NCBI RefSeq assembly: GCF_002256285.1
Contig: NZ_NKJE01000005.1
Location: forward strand, 65,246-129,245
DNA: 64,000 nt
Direction of reading: 5' to 3'
Source: Flavobacterium sp. BFFFF1
Lineage (GTDB): Bacteria; Bacteroidota; Bacteroidia; Flavobacteriales; Flavobacteriaceae
Shown in pieces: positions 16,474-26,225 of the stretch (positions are counted from its first letter, which is position 1; each line of letters opens with the position of its first letter). A model generated the notes under the pieces. It was not told the origin of the DNA. It saw only the letters and a program-made list of their open reading frames with translations, and did not search any database. A program made the position numbers and the translations under genes.

Positions 16474-16503
16474 ACAAAAAAGGCCTTCTGTAGAGAAAGC
16501 CTT
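16474..16503 (-). terminator. Terminator after asd
   Basis: On the minus strand AAGGCTTTCT and AGAAGGCCTT form a hairpin with loop CTAC, followed by TTTTT. It lies 8 nt past the asd stop. Confidence 0.8.
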
Positions 16504-16510
16504 GGTTATT

Positions 16511-17500
16511 TTACACGAGATTATTTTTCACCAAATACTCAGCGATCTGCACCGTGTTGGTGGCCGCACCTTTACGAAGATTATCCGCTACAATCCACAT
16601 GTTCAACGTGTTCGGCTGGCTTTCATCGCGACGGATCCTGCCTACAAAAACATCGTCCTTGTGCTGCGCATATTTCGGCATCGGATACGTAAACGTATCA
16701 ATATTGTCCTGGACCACGACGCCATCCGTATGGTGCAGGATCTCGCGCACCTCATTCAGATCAAAATCGTTTGTAAACTCTACATTGACCGCTTCGCTGT
16801 GACCGCCCACAATCGGGACACGAACGGCTGTTGCGGTGACATTGATACTGTCATCGCCAATGATCTTACGGGTTTCGCGAACCAGTTTCATCTCTTCTTT
16901 CGTGTAGCCGTTGTCTTCAAAAACATCGCATTGCGGAATCGCATTGCGGTGAATCGGATATTTGTATGCCATTTCACCGGTCACACCGGCATATTCATTT
17001 TCCAATTGCTGAACGGCTTTCACACCAGTTCCTGTAATGGACTGGTACGTCGAAACGATAATCCTTTTAATGTTGTATTTTTTATGCAACGGTGCTAAAA
17101 CCAGCACCATTTGTATTGTTGAGCAGTTTGGATTCGCGATAATTTTGTCTTCTTTCGTCAACAAATTGGCGTTGATTTCAGGAACAACCAGTTTCTTGGT
17201 TGGATCCATTCTCCACGCGGATGAATTATCAATGACCGTTGTTCCGGCTTCAGCGAATTTCGGCGCCCATTCTTTCGAGGTATCGCCTCCGGCAGAAAAC
17301 AATGCGATGTCGGCTTTCATATCTACCGCAGTCTGCATCCCGACAACCTTGTATGTCTTTCCATTGAACTCAATTTCTTTGCCGACAGACTTTTCTGAGG
17401 CAACCGGAATCAGCTCCGTAATTGGGAAATTCCTTTCCTTTAGTACTTTAAGCATCACTTCGCCAACCATTCCGGTAGCGCCAACAACTGCAACTCTCAT
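16511..17500 (-). CDS. asd: aspartate-semialdehyde dehydrogenase
   Basis: 329 residues, full length. It reduces aspartyl phosphate to aspartate semialdehyde for lysine/diaminopimelate, threonine and methionine synthesis. The N-terminal MRVAVVGATGMVGEVMLKVL binds NADP. The catalytic Cys is in ANPNCSTIQMVL (near residue 130), and the active-site His is in RVPIVGGHSEAVNVEF. It is monocistronic with its own promoter and terminator. Confidence 0.96.
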   Translation of the reverse strand: MRVAVVGATGMVGEVMLKVLKERNFPITELIPVASEKSVGKEIEFNGKTYKVVGMQTAVDMKADIALFSAGGDTSKEWAPKFAEAGTTVIDNSSAWRMDPTKKLVVPEINANLLTKEDKIIANPNCSTIQMVLVLAPLHKKYNIKRIIVSTYQSITGTGVKAVQQLENEYAGVTGEMAYKYPIHRNAIPQCDVFEDNGYTKEEMKLVRETRKIIGDDSINVTATAVRVPIVGGHSEAVNVEFTNDFDLNEVREILHHTDGVVVQDNIDTFTYPMPKYAQHKDDVFVGRIRRDESQPNTLNMWIVADNLRKGAATNTVQIAEYLVKNNLV

Positions 17501-17520
17501 AATTTGTATTTTTTGCTTTG

Positions 17521-17549
17521 CAAAAGTATTAATTTATTTTTCTTGCAAA
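17521..17549 (-). promoter_or_regulatory. Probable promoter of asd
   Basis: On the minus strand TTTG (plus 17546-17549) and TACTTTTG (plus 17521-17528) are 17 nt apart, slightly shorter than usual. The -7 element lies 20 nt before the start codon. Confidence 0.5.
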
Positions 17550-17561
17550 GCGCGATTTCTT

Positions 17562-17592
17562 AAAAAGAAAAACCACGCCCGAAGCGTGGTTT
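17562..17592 (-). terminator. Terminator after mscL
   Basis: On the minus strand AAACCACGC and GCGTGGTTT enclose TTCGG, followed by TTCTTTTTA. Confidence 0.85.
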
Positions 17593-17622
17593 AATTAGAA
17601 CATATAGTGTAGCGTATGGTGG

Positions 17623-18045
17623 CTATTTGTTGCGAAGCGCATCGCGGATTTCCATCAGCAATTTTTCCTCATTGGTTGGCGCCGGTGGAGCGGCTGGGGC
17701 AGCAGCTTCTTTTTTCCTCGTTTTCTCAGCGGCCCGTAAAACCACAAAAATGAAAAACGCAATAATGACGAAATTGATTATTGCCTGTACAAAATTACCA
17801 TAAGTAATTACCGCTGCGCCTGCCGTTTTAGCTTCCGCTAAATTCGCATAGCTTTTGCCATCAAGTGTAATAAATTTTGTAGTGAAATCAATTCCTCCAG
17901 TAACCAATCCTACAATTGGCATAATAATATCGTCAACCGCAGAGCTGACAATTTTTCCAAATGCCGCTCCAATGACAACCGCAGTCGCAAGGCTAAGCAC
18001 ATCGCCTTTCATCAAAGACGCTTTAAAATCGCTGAAAAATCCCAT
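17623..18045 (-). CDS. mscL: large-conductance mechanosensitive channel
   Basis: 140 residues from [20 protein letters not shown]. The first membrane helix follows with [24 protein letters not shown], the pore-lining signature. The second helix ([20 protein letters not shown]) is near residues 75-100. The cytoplasmic C-terminus carries an Ala/Pro linker ([20 protein letters not shown]) before the helical bundle. It opens under membrane tension to release solutes on osmotic downshock. Longer in-frame starts upstream lack family similarity. Confidence 0.95.
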   Translation of the reverse strand: MGFFSDFKASLMKGDVLSLATAVVIGAAFGKIVSSAVDDIIMPIVGLVTGGIDFTTKFITLDGKSYANLAEAKTAGAAVITYGNFVQAIINFVIIAFFIFVVLRAAEKTRKKEAAAPAAPPAPTNEEKLLMEIRDALRNK

Positions 18046-18108
18046 AATTGTTTTATTTTTTAATTGTTTAGGTACATTAAAATTAACAAAAAATCTCAAA
18101 CAACTAAA

Positions 18109-20553
18109 TTATTCCCTATAAAAAACACGTTTTACCCGTTGCGAAATGCCGGTCATGACCTCATAGGGAATGGTTCCAAGTCGCTCCGCCATATAATTTA
18201 CAGTCGGATTCTCACCAAAAATAACAACGCGGTCGCCTTCTTTACAGGGTATACCGGTAACATCGACCATCAGCATGTCCATGCACACACTGCCAACTAT
18301 CGGGGCGGTTTTATTGCTGATGACGACAAAACCCGTCCCATTACCCCAATGTCGGGAGATGCCATCGGCGTAACCAATTGGGATCGTCGCTATTTTCGTG
18401 ACCTTATCGGCAACAAAGCGCCGGCCGTAACCCACGCTGTCGCCTTTGGGAATGGTTCTCAACTGTGAAATCACCGACTTTAAAGTGCCTACATTTTCAA
18501 GGTGTTTCTGCTCCGCAGCGTCATTGGAGATGCCATACAATCCAATGCCAAGACGCACCATATCGTATTGTGCCTCAGGAAAGTTTGTGATTCCGGAGGT
18601 GTTTAACATATGCCTGATGGGATCGATATCGAGTTCCGACATCATCCTTGACGATAACTTTTCAAACAAGGCAATCTGCGAAAGCGCAAAATCCTTAAAT
18701 CCTAAATCATCACTTGTGGCCATGTGCGATAAAATGCTCTTCACTTTCACCGATTGGTGCTCTTTCAAAATCCCGATAAGCTCATCGAGATTGTTTTCCT
18801 CAAAGCCAAGGCGGTGCATGCCGGTATCAATCTTGATATGGATTGGGAAATGCTCGAGTTTTTTCTGTCTTGCAATCTGCAGAAACGCTTTTAGCCCTTT
18901 AATACTGTATATTTCGGGCTCAAGCCCATGTTGTATGATCGATTGGAAACTCGTCGTTTCCGGGTTTAAGACCATGATTGGCAATTTTATTCCCGCCGAT
19001 TTCAGCGAAATCCCCTCATCGGCAAACGCCACACCCAGGTAATCCACCTGGTGGTGTTCGAGCAGCTTGGCAATCTCAAATCCGCCATTGCCATAGCCGA
19101 AAGCCTTCACCATCACCATCATTTTGGTGCCTGGTTTCAGCTTGGATTTATAGAAATTCAGGTTGTGCGTTATCGCATTCAGGTTGATTTCCAAAACGGT
19201 CTCATGCGTTTTTTCCTCCAACAGCAATACGATTTTCTCAAATTCAAAGCTGCGCGCGCCTTTAATCAAAATCGTTTCATTCCCGAAAGAAAGCGTATCA
19301 AAAGCAGCTGTAAAATCGGCCGTGTTTTTAAATGTGATACAGTTCACGAACTTGCTCTTAAATGCCGAAATCGTTTCGCCAATGCCAATCACCCGGTTGA
19401 TCTTGTTTGAAATAACCAGCTGGGAAACCCGCGAGTACAATTCCGTGGTGTCCAGTCCGCTTTGGAAAATATCGGAAAGGATCAGCGTTTTCTTTTTATA
19501 CTGTTTCTGGCTCTCGAGGAAATCCAGCGCAATCTTCAGCGACTGGAAATCGGAGCTGTAACTGTCGTCAATCAACGTCGAATTGTTGATGCCGTTTTTA
19601 ACCTTAAGCCGCATTTCCACAGGATACAGCAGCGCCATTCGTTGCTCAATGGCCTCAGCGCTATAACCAAAATGCAGCAACACCATCATGCATTGGATCG
19701 CATTTTCGATTGAAGCATCATCCTGGAATGGAATCTTTATATCAAAGGTCTTACCGGCGTAGGAAACCTTCAGCATTGTCTTGTCTACGATGCTGGTCTT
19801 GGCGATAAAAACATCCGCCGTATCGTCTTTGCAGCTCCAGGTAAACGTTTTTACTTTTTGGACAATGAATGCTTCGACCGTTTTATTCTTATGGTAGATC
19901 AGGATGTCTGAATGCGCAAATAGTTTTAATTTCTCCTTTATTTTTTCGCCGAGGTTTGAAAACCCTTCATCATGTGCCGATCCGATATTGGTCAACAATC
20001 CAATCGTCGGGCGGATGATTGGCTCGAGTTTTACCATCTCATTCACCGTCGAGATCCCGGCTTCAAAGATACCCAGGTTGTGGTTTTCGTTAATCGAAAT
20101 GACGGAAAGCGGCACCCCCACCTGTGAGTTATAACTTTTTGGGCTGCGGATGATATTGTAATCCGGACTCAGCAGGAAATTCAACCATTCCTTAACAATC
20201 GTTTTTCCGTTGCTGCCCGTAATGCCGATCACAGGAAAGTGAAACAGGTTGCGGTAATACGCAGCAAACTGCTGTAACGCATCAAGCGTATTTTCAACGA
20301 TTAAAAAAAACGCTTTGCCTTCGAGCGGCTCCGGAATATGCGTAACGACAAAATTGCGTACGCCGTTTTCAATCAGGTTTTCAATGTACGCATGGGCGTC
20401 GTAATTCGGGCCGGCTAATGCGAAAAACAAGGTTCCTGAACCATTTTGTAACGAACGGCTGTCTATGGAAACCGAATCGATTTCGGAGATTTCCGGAACG
20501 CCATTTGTGTTGGCATTCAGGATTGGGATGATATTTTGGAGGTTCAGCGTCAC
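18109..20553 (-). CDS. bifunctional MurF / alanine racemase
   Basis: An 814-residue natural fusion typical of Bacteroidota. Residues 1-440 are MurF, which adds D-Ala-D-Ala to the UDP-MurNAc tripeptide; the ATP loop GITGSNGKTIVKEWL is near residue 112 and ligase motifs NIGSAHDEGF and IDDSYSSDFQS follow. From about 447 begins the alanine racemase (VLEINLNAITHNLNFYKSKL), with the PLP lysine in VMVKAFGYGNG, the substrate-side IDTGMHRLGF, the catalytic Tyr region in SVGYGRRF and SVCMDMLMVDVT. One protein thus makes D-Ala and adds the D-Ala-D-Ala dipeptide. It is followed upstream by tdk with a 27-bp gap, so they may share a transcript. Confidence 0.95.
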   Translation of the reverse strand: MTLNLQNIIPILNANTNGVPEISEIDSVSIDSRSLQNGSGTLFFALAGPNYDAHAYIENLIENGVRNFVVTHIPEPLEGKAFFLIVENTLDALQQFAAYYRNLFHFPVIGITGSNGKTIVKEWLNFLLSPDYNIIRSPKSYNSQVGVPLSVISINENHNLGIFEAGISTVNEMVKLEPIIRPTIGLLTNIGSAHDEGFSNLGEKIKEKLKLFAHSDILIYHKNKTVEAFIVQKVKTFTWSCKDDTADVFIAKTSIVDKTMLKVSYAGKTFDIKIPFQDDASIENAIQCMMVLLHFGYSAEAIEQRMALLYPVEMRLKVKNGINNSTLIDDSYSSDFQSLKIALDFLESQKQYKKKTLILSDIFQSGLDTTELYSRVSQLVISNKINRVIGIGETISAFKSKFVNCITFKNTADFTAAFDTLSFGNETILIKGARSFEFEKIVLLLEEKTHETVLEINLNAITHNLNFYKSKLKPGTKMMVMVKAFGYGNGGFEIAKLLEHHQVDYLGVAFADEGISLKSAGIKLPIMVLNPETTSFQSIIQHGLEPEIYSIKGLKAFLQIARQKKLEHFPIHIKIDTGMHRLGFEENNLDELIGILKEHQSVKVKSILSHMATSDDLGFKDFALSQIALFEKLSSRMMSELDIDPIRHMLNTSGITNFPEAQYDMVRLGIGLYGISNDAAEQKHLENVGTLKSVISQLRTIPKGDSVGYGRRFVADKVTKIATIPIGYADGISRHWGNGTGFVVISNKTAPIVGSVCMDMLMVDVTGIPCKEGDRVVIFGENPTVNYMAERLGTIPYEVMTGISQRVKRVFYRE

Positions 20554-20580
20554 GCTTTTTGGTTTTAACCAAAGTTACAT

Positions 20581-21219
20581 TTATAGGATCGAATCGGTCT
20601 TGTTGCGTTCGTTCTTTTCCTGAAAATCTTCTTTTTCCGGAGTGTGGTGCATCGCGTTGTAATAGGCAGCGCGGCTTAGGGGCTCGTATTCTTCCGTTTC
20701 GCCCAGCATGACGAGCTTGTCGCTGTCGTTCTTCCGGAAACTGTAGTGTGCCAGGTTTCCCGTTCGGGTGCATACTGCGTGTACTTTCGTAACATATTCC
20801 GCAGTGGCCATCAGGGCAGGCATCGGTCCAAATGGATTGCCTTTAAAATCCATATCGAGTCCTGCGACAATCACGCGGATTCCCGAATTCGCCAGGTCAT
20901 TGCACACGCCGATAATCTCATCATCGAAAAACTGGGCTTCGTCAATGCCAACCACGTCGCAGCCCTGTGCCAGGATCCGGATGTTCGCTGCAGCAGGAAC
21001 CGGAGTAGAGCGGATTTCGTTGCTGTCATGCGATACGACCATTTCGTCATGGTAGCGTGTATCAATTGCGGGTTTAAAGATTTCGACCTTCTGCCGCGCA
21101 AACTGGGCGCGTTTCAGGCGGCGGATCAATTCTTCCGTTTTCCCTGAAAACATCGAACCGCAGATTACTTCGATCCAGCCAAATTGCTCTTTATGGTTTA
21201 CTGTATTTTCAAGAAACAT
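20581..21219 (-). CDS. tdk: thymidine kinase
   Basis: 212 residues of the type II (TK1-like) family. The Walker A motif is [15 protein letters not shown] (near residue 21), the catalytic Glu is in [11 protein letters not shown], and the lid/substrate loop includes [12 protein letters not shown]. The enzyme phosphorylates thymidine for salvage. TK1-like enzymes usually hold a structural zinc with four Cys, but only one candidate Cys (AVCTRTGN) is left here, so the zinc site appears to be lost. I recall the same in relatives. It probably shares a transcript with murF-alr. Confidence 0.93.
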   Translation of the reverse strand: MFLENTVNHKEQFGWIEVICGSMFSGKTEELIRRLKRAQFARQKVEIFKPAIDTRYHDEMVVSHDSNEIRSTPVPAAANIRILAQGCDVVGIDEAQFFDDEIIGVCNDLANSGIRVIVAGLDMDFKGNPFGPMPALMATAEYVTKVHAVCTRTGNLAHYSFRKNDSDKLVMLGETEEYEPLSRAAYYNAMHHTPEKEDFQEKNERNKTDSIL

Positions 21220-21412
21220 TTTTTATTTTTCTGCGGATAAAAATGAATAGTTTTTATTACTTTGTAACACCGGCACACCGATTATATTTTCGGTGGTTTG
21301 CCTGGTTTCAAATGTAGAAAATTTTTACCAAGGTTACTTCTTCATCCGATGAAATATCGCAGCGAAGGATTATTTTTTAAGACACGCCAAATTCATTATA
21401 ATTCAAAAGACT

Positions 21413-22498
21413 ATGAAAAAAAAGCTCGAGGCTGACCTGATCAGTATCGCACACCGGATCCTGAAGCTGAAGAACAAATCCGAACTCGACCAATTGTATC
21501 TTGAAACACAACAGCTTTATGAAAAACTCGCTGTTTTAAAATTCGTTGAAACCCATTTTGCCGATGCCAAACCGACCATCGGGCACCAGGAAGTCACCGA
21601 AGCACTGCAGGTTGTTTTTGACGAGGAAACTGAAGCGCCTGAAGTGATCGGGGATGCTGCGGAGCCGACAGCCGCCGCAAGCACAGCCGCCGCTACGGAA
21701 GAACCAGCAGCCGCCGAGCCTGAAAATGAAGAGGAAGAAACAGCATCGACCGACGAAGAACATGAAACGGTAGCAGATTCTGAATTGGATGATGTGACCG
21801 ATGACGAAAATCCTGAGGAAACAGCGGAAGAAGATGAGACTGAAGAAGATGAGACTGAAGAAACAGACGTCGAAACCGAAGAGACCGAAGAGACCGAAAT
21901 CGAAAAGCCGTCGTTCGAGCTTTCCTTTGAAAGGAAAGAAGAAGAATCCTCCCAAAGCGATGCAAAAGAAACACCGAAGCAGATTTCGTTCGAGGATTTC
22001 CTGGGCAACTATACCGAACCTGTCTTTGAGAAAATAAGCGATAAGAAAGAACCCGTTGTGGAAGAAGCAGCTGAACCGGAAGTTACTGAGCCGGAAATGG
22101 AAGAAGCGCATTCAGCGGAAGAAGCGCCCGCATCAGCAATCGCTGAAGCGGAAACCGTCGTGGAAGAAACGCCGGCAGCCGAAGAATCCGTTCTGGAACC
22201 CGCAGCCGAACCCGCAGCCGAACCTGAAAAACAACCGGAGATCGAGGCCATCGCACCGGAGAAAACCATACGCTCATTTACGTTCGGATTAAACGACCGC
22301 ATCGGGTTTGAGAGAAACCTGTTTGGCGGCAGCGGCGAAGACATGAACCGTGTCGTGTCGCAGCTCAGCACGTTTGATACGTTTGAGGAGGCACGCGATT
22401 TTATCGAGGAAATGGTCAAACCCGATTACAACAACTGGGAAGGCAAGGACGATTATGCACAGCGGTTCATGGACATCGTAGAGCGAAAATTCAACTGA
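21413..22498 (+). CDS. Acidic low-complexity protein with conserved ends
   Basis: 361 residues, function not recognised. The N-terminus (MKKKLEADLISIAHRILKLK, then KSELDQLYLETQQLYEKLAV) looks like a helical or coiled-coil segment. Residues of about 65-285 are a very Glu/Ala/Thr-rich, disordered stretch. The last 75 residues (ending FMDIVERKF) are ordered and start SFTFGLNDRIGFERNLFGGS. This arrangement is conserved in flavobacterial hypothetical proteins as I recall. It is soluble, with no signal peptide, and is followed by a terminator that also precedes rsmI. Confidence 0.8.
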   Translation: MKKKLEADLISIAHRILKLKNKSELDQLYLETQQLYEKLAVLKFVETHFADAKPTIGHQEVTEALQVVFDEETEAPEVIGDAAEPTAAASTAAATEEPAAAEPENEEEETASTDEEHETVADSELDDVTDDENPEETAEEDETEEDETEETDVETEETEETEIEKPSFELSFERKEEESSQSDAKETPKQISFEDFLGNYTEPVFEKISDKKEPVVEEAAEPEVTEPEMEEAHSAEEAPASAIAEAETVVEETPAAEESVLEPAAEPAAEPEKQPEIEAIAPEKTIRSFTFGLNDRIGFERNLFGGSGEDMNRVVSQLSTFDTFEEARDFIEEMVKPDYNNWEGKDDYAQRFMDIVERKFN

Positions 22499-22505
22499 TT
22501 TTTAC

Positions 22506-22533
22506 AACCACGCTAAGCCGTGGTTTTCTTTTT
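22506..22533 (+). terminator. Terminator just upstream of rsmI
   Basis: AACCACGC and GCCGTGGTT form a hairpin at 22506-22525 and TTCTTTTTT follows. Only one base separates it from the rsmI ATG, so rsmI translation depends on read-through or on a promoter within the previous gene. Confidence 0.75.
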
Positions 22534-22534
22534 T

Positions 22535-23236
22535 ATGGGTAAATTATACATCGTTCCAACGCCAATCGGCAACCTCGAAGACATGACCTTCCGCGCCATC
22601 CGCATCCTGAAGGAAGCTGATCTGATCCTCGCCGAAGACACACGCACCAGCGGCAAACTCATGAAACATTTTGAGATCGCCACACACATGCACAGCCACC
22701 ACATGCACAACGAGCACAAGACGGTGGAAAACCTCATTTCAAGGCTGAAAGGCGGCGAGACCATCGCGCTGATTTCAGATGCCGGTACGCCCGCGATTTC
22801 CGATCCGGGATTCCTGCTCACGCGCGCCTGTGTCGAACACGGCATTGAGGTCGAATGCCTGCCCGGAGCCACAGCTTTTGTGCCCGCGCTCGTCAACAGT
22901 GGACTGCCGAATGACCGATTTATCTTCGAAGGGTTTTTGCCTGAAAAGAAAGGCCGGCAAACGCGGTTTTTAGCACTGGCGGAAGAAACCAGAACGATGA
23001 TTTTTTATGTGTCGCCACACAAACTCCTAAAAACCCTTGCAGAATTCGTGCAGTATTTCGGTGCCGACCGGCCGATTTGTGTGTCGCGCGAATTGTCGAA
23101 AATGCATGAGGAAAACATCCGTGGCGCCGCTGCTGAAGTATTAAAGCATTTTGAAGCCAAACCTCCGAAAGGGGAGATTGTGGTCGTGGTAGGGGGTAAA
23201 GCAATTTCAAAAGAAAGTAAGCACTCTAATTCCTAA
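22535..23236 (+). CDS. rsmI: 16S rRNA (cytidine1402-2'-O)-methyltransferase
   Basis: 233 residues from MGKLYIVPTPIGNLEDMTFR. This is the SAM-dependent methylase that modifies C1402 in the 16S rRNA decoding centre. Characteristic segments are LILAEDTRTSGKLMKHF, ALISDAGTPAISDPG, CLPGATAFVPALVNSGLP and FYVSPHKLLKTL, followed by ELSKMHEE and PKGEIVVVVGG. A start five codons further up lies inside the terminator stem/T-run and is less likely. Confidence 0.95.
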   Translation: MGKLYIVPTPIGNLEDMTFRAIRILKEADLILAEDTRTSGKLMKHFEIATHMHSHHMHNEHKTVENLISRLKGGETIALISDAGTPAISDPGFLLTRACVEHGIEVECLPGATAFVPALVNSGLPNDRFIFEGFLPEKKGRQTRFLALAEETRTMIFYVSPHKLLKTLAEFVQYFGADRPICVSRELSKMHEENIRGAAAEVLKHFEAKPPKGEIVVVVGGKAISKESKHSNS

Positions 23237-23243
23237 ATATCAA

Positions 23244-24311
23244 ATGCAAGTTTATTACAGAAACAAGGCGTTTTTATTTTTAATGATTTTATCCTGTGTC
23301 TTTGTCCAGGCTCAGGATATTACTGATTTTGACGTTATTCCTAAACCCTATTTGGGCAAACCTTATTATGACAATAAGACTAATGCAGGCATAAGTGAAG
23401 TTATTTATGTAACTAAATCTAACAAATGGCAGCATCTAATTAATGACACGATCTTCATTGCCAAATATGATCCTCAGGGGCGAAGGGTAGAATATTTGAG
23501 ATTTGAGAATAACAAAAGGAATGAACCTTACCTGTCCAGTTATCCAAAAAACCAATACCGTTGGGAACAGGATAATAAGGCAAGAAAAATGAAAGATGTG
23601 TGCGTATCGACCTATAATTCGAAAGGAGAATACAAAAAAATTTACAGTTACACCCTGAAATCAAATGATACACTCAATAGGCAAACCAGAACATATCTTT
23701 ATGATAAAAAAGGAAGACTGATCAAAACCGTTAATCTATTTGACGACCGAATGGGCCTTAATAGCGAATATGATTACACCGATGATAATTTGTCGGTTTT
23801 AAGACAATATTCAACCTCAAACCGGCACAATTATACGCAGTATGAATATCAATTTTCCGAGGATGGGTTATTGCGCGAAATGCAGGAATTCCAACTGCGG
23901 GATACCCTAAAAGATTTTGTCGATAAACAAACATTTGAATATGACAACCACAAAAGGCTAAGCGTCGAAAAATACAAAATCGGTCTACCAGCTTTTGATG
24001 TACAGACCTATTACAGTTACAATGAAAATGACAATTTGCAAAACATGAAAATATATTGGGGAAAGGACACCATTGCAGTAGATTATAAATACAATGAACG
24101 ATGCATGATGATAGAGAAAAAAATTTATACAACTACATGGAAAAGTACAAAAGAGATTTTCTTTTTAACACCGATGGATTCGTTGACACCAATGCCATAT
24201 ACATTCACTGAAATATATACTTATGATGACAAGGATAATCTTATTGGCCTAAAAAAAATGGACAAAGATGGGGTTTTTATAGATCGGGTTTTTATTTTAA
24301 AATATTATTGA
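23244..24311 (+). CDS. Secreted protein with YD-repeat-like segments
   Basis: 355 residues with a signal peptide (NKAFLFLMILSCVFVQAQ). The mature part has several segments like TYLYDKKGRLIKTVNLFD, FEYDNHKRLSVEKYKIG and YTYDDKDNLIGLKKMDKDG, reminiscent of YD/RHS-type repeats or the beta-strand repeats of large Bacteroidota surface proteins. It is too short to be an RHS toxin and no toxin domain is visible. The coding is clearly AT-richer than the flanking rsmI and ade genes, which may indicate acquisition. Function unknown. Confidence 0.75.
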   Translation: MQVYYRNKAFLFLMILSCVFVQAQDITDFDVIPKPYLGKPYYDNKTNAGISEVIYVTKSNKWQHLINDTIFIAKYDPQGRRVEYLRFENNKRNEPYLSSYPKNQYRWEQDNKARKMKDVCVSTYNSKGEYKKIYSYTLKSNDTLNRQTRTYLYDKKGRLIKTVNLFDDRMGLNSEYDYTDDNLSVLRQYSTSNRHNYTQYEYQFSEDGLLREMQEFQLRDTLKDFVDKQTFEYDNHKRLSVEKYKIGLPAFDVQTYYSYNENDNLQNMKIYWGKDTIAVDYKYNERCMMIEKKIYTTTWKSTKEIFFLTPMDSLTPMPYTFTEIYTYDDKDNLIGLKKMDKDGVFIDRVFILKYY

Positions 24312-24374
24312 ATTCTCAAACATCCCAATCCACAAACCGAATGTCATTCACCGGCGATGACCGTGCAACACACA

Positions 24375-24467
24375 CCATTTCTGTCTGAACATTTGCCTTC
24401 GCGGTCGAAACACAAGCCTTCGCGGTCGAATTACACGCCATTTCTGTCCGAACATTTGCCTTCGCGG
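24375..24467. repeat. 30-bp direct repeat pair with internal repeats
   Basis: CCATTTCTGTCTGAACATTT (plus GCCTTCGCGG) at 24375-24404 recurs with one change at 24438-24467. A third partial unit, GCCTTCGCGGTCGAA, lies between them. See findings for a minus-strand coding remnant. Confidence 0.85.
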
Positions 24468-24491
24468 CCTTAAAATCGTAAATTGTAATTT

Positions 24492-26126
24492 TTAGTCCCC
24501 GACCTCCAGATCTACAAACCGAAACGCATTCCCACTAAACAATCCCTGATCCGATAACTTCAGATCCGGAATGACGAGCAGCGCCATAAAAGACAGTGTC
24601 ATAAACGGGGCATGCAGGCGGCATCCGAAACTTTTGGCCAACGCATCGACTTCCTGGTATTTTTTTCCGGTTTCCCAGCCATCGAGGTCACTGATGATGC
24701 CGGCAATGGGCAGCGGCAGGATTTTTTGGACCTTCTTGTCCACAGCACAAACGCCGCCCTGGTGTTCAATGATTAAATTCACCGCGCTGCAGATTTCCTC
24801 ATCGGAAACGCCGACGGCAACGATGTTATGGCAGTCATGTGCCACGGAACTCGCGATAGCGCCTTTCTTCAGTCCAAAATTCCTGATGAAAGCGACCGCT
24901 GGCTTCGCCGCTTTGTCATACCGGTTTACGACAACCAGTTTCAGGATGTCGTTTTGGGTATCCGGGACGATTTTCCCGTCTTTAACCAACGGCTTCAGGT
25001 GCAATTCCTTGGTAATCAACTGCCCTTCCAGCGCTTCAATCACACGAATGTTTCCGCCCGTACCTGAGATTTCAAAATCGGCAGGTGTTTTTGGCTTTGC
25101 CTTAAAATTATTCGGCTTTTTAAACACCACGCGGTCAATAAACGACTGGCCATTTTCCGCGACCAGCTGCCCGTTGATATAAGTCTGCAACACATTAAAA
25201 TCAACCAAATCTTCAACCACAATAAAGTCGGCGGGATCATTTGCCTTCAGTTGCCCCACTTTTAAACCATAATGTACCACCGGATTTACACAAGCCGCCT
25301 GCAATACTTTAAACACATCAATTCCCTTAGCCACGGCGCGCGCGCACAAATCATTGATGTGGCCCACAGCCAGGTCGTCGGGATGTTTGTCATCCGAGCA
25401 GAACATCATATTCGGGTAATGCTTTGAGAGCAAAAATACCAACGCTTCAAAATTCTTCGCGGCACTGCCCTCACGGATTAGGATTTTCATGCCCAACGCC
25501 AGTTTTTCCTGGGCTTCGCGGCTGGTAAAACACTCATGGTCGGTGGTGATTCCGGCGGCGACATATTTCTTCAGTGCGTCGCCGGTTACTGCGGGCGCGT
25601 GGCCATCCACCGGTTTTTTATAATGTTTCGCCCATTTAATTTTTTTCAAAACTTCCGGATCATCGTGGATGACGCCGGGATAGTTCATCATTTCGGCGAG
25701 GTAGTAAATGTCCTTAGAGGAGAGCAATTCCTTGATGCCGTCTGAATCGATTACTGCGCCCGCCGTTTCAAACGAAGTCGCCGGAACGCACGACGGTGCG
25801 CCAAAATGAAATTTGAACGGCACATCTTTTCCGTTTTCAACCATGTAATGCACGCCTTTAATACCCAGTACATTCGCAATTTCATGCGGATCAGAAATCG
25901 TCGCCACCGTGCCATGAAGCGCCGCCAGCCTTGCAAATTCTGAAGGCACCAGCATCGAGCTTTCGATATGGATGTGGGCATCGATAAAACCGGGCATGAT
26001 GTATTGTTTTTCCCAATGCCGCTTTTCGATAATCGAGATGATCCTGCCATCCTTCACGGTGACAATGCCAGGGAATATCCGCTTGTTTTCGATGTCGACG
26101 ATTTGTCCCTTGAGCTCCATTTGCAT
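24492..26126 (-). CDS. ade: adenine deaminase
   Basis: 544 residues of the Ade family of amidohydrolases, which deaminate adenine to hypoxanthine. The metal-binding [10 protein letters not shown] is at residues 49-58. Other family marks are [53 protein letters not shown] and [15 protein letters not shown]. The C-terminal domain has [18 protein letters not shown]. The start is MQMEL or two codons later, which does not change the conserved region. It is monocistronic and divergent from recJ. Confidence 0.95.
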   Translation of the reverse strand: MQMELKGQIVDIENKRIFPGIVTVKDGRIISIIEKRHWEKQYIMPGFIDAHIHIESSMLVPSEFARLAALHGTVATISDPHEIANVLGIKGVHYMVENGKDVPFKFHFGAPSCVPATSFETAGAVIDSDGIKELLSSKDIYYLAEMMNYPGVIHDDPEVLKKIKWAKHYKKPVDGHAPAVTGDALKKYVAAGITTDHECFTSREAQEKLALGMKILIREGSAAKNFEALVFLLSKHYPNMMFCSDDKHPDDLAVGHINDLCARAVAKGIDVFKVLQAACVNPVVHYGLKVGQLKANDPADFIVVEDLVDFNVLQTYINGQLVAENGQSFIDRVVFKKPNNFKAKPKTPADFEISGTGGNIRVIEALEGQLITKELHLKPLVKDGKIVPDTQNDILKLVVVNRYDKAAKPAVAFIRNFGLKKGAIASSVAHDCHNIVAVGVSDEEICSAVNLIIEHQGGVCAVDKKVQKILPLPIAGIISDLDGWETGKKYQEVDALAKSFGCRLHAPFMTLSFMALLVIPDLKLSDQGLFSGNAFRFVDLEVGD

Positions 26127-26225
26127 AGGTTTTGAAAATAAATTGAGCCGGCAAGAAACGATTTTTTTACGGATTTTATGTTATTTTTGAAGGATCACTT
26201 ATTTATACACCATACAAAATTACCT

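Noticed and set aside
21517..22111. Minus-strand Ser- or Phe-rich frames of 163-191 codons
   Set aside because: They are mirrors of the Glu/Ala-rich stretch of the acidic protein at 21413-22498.
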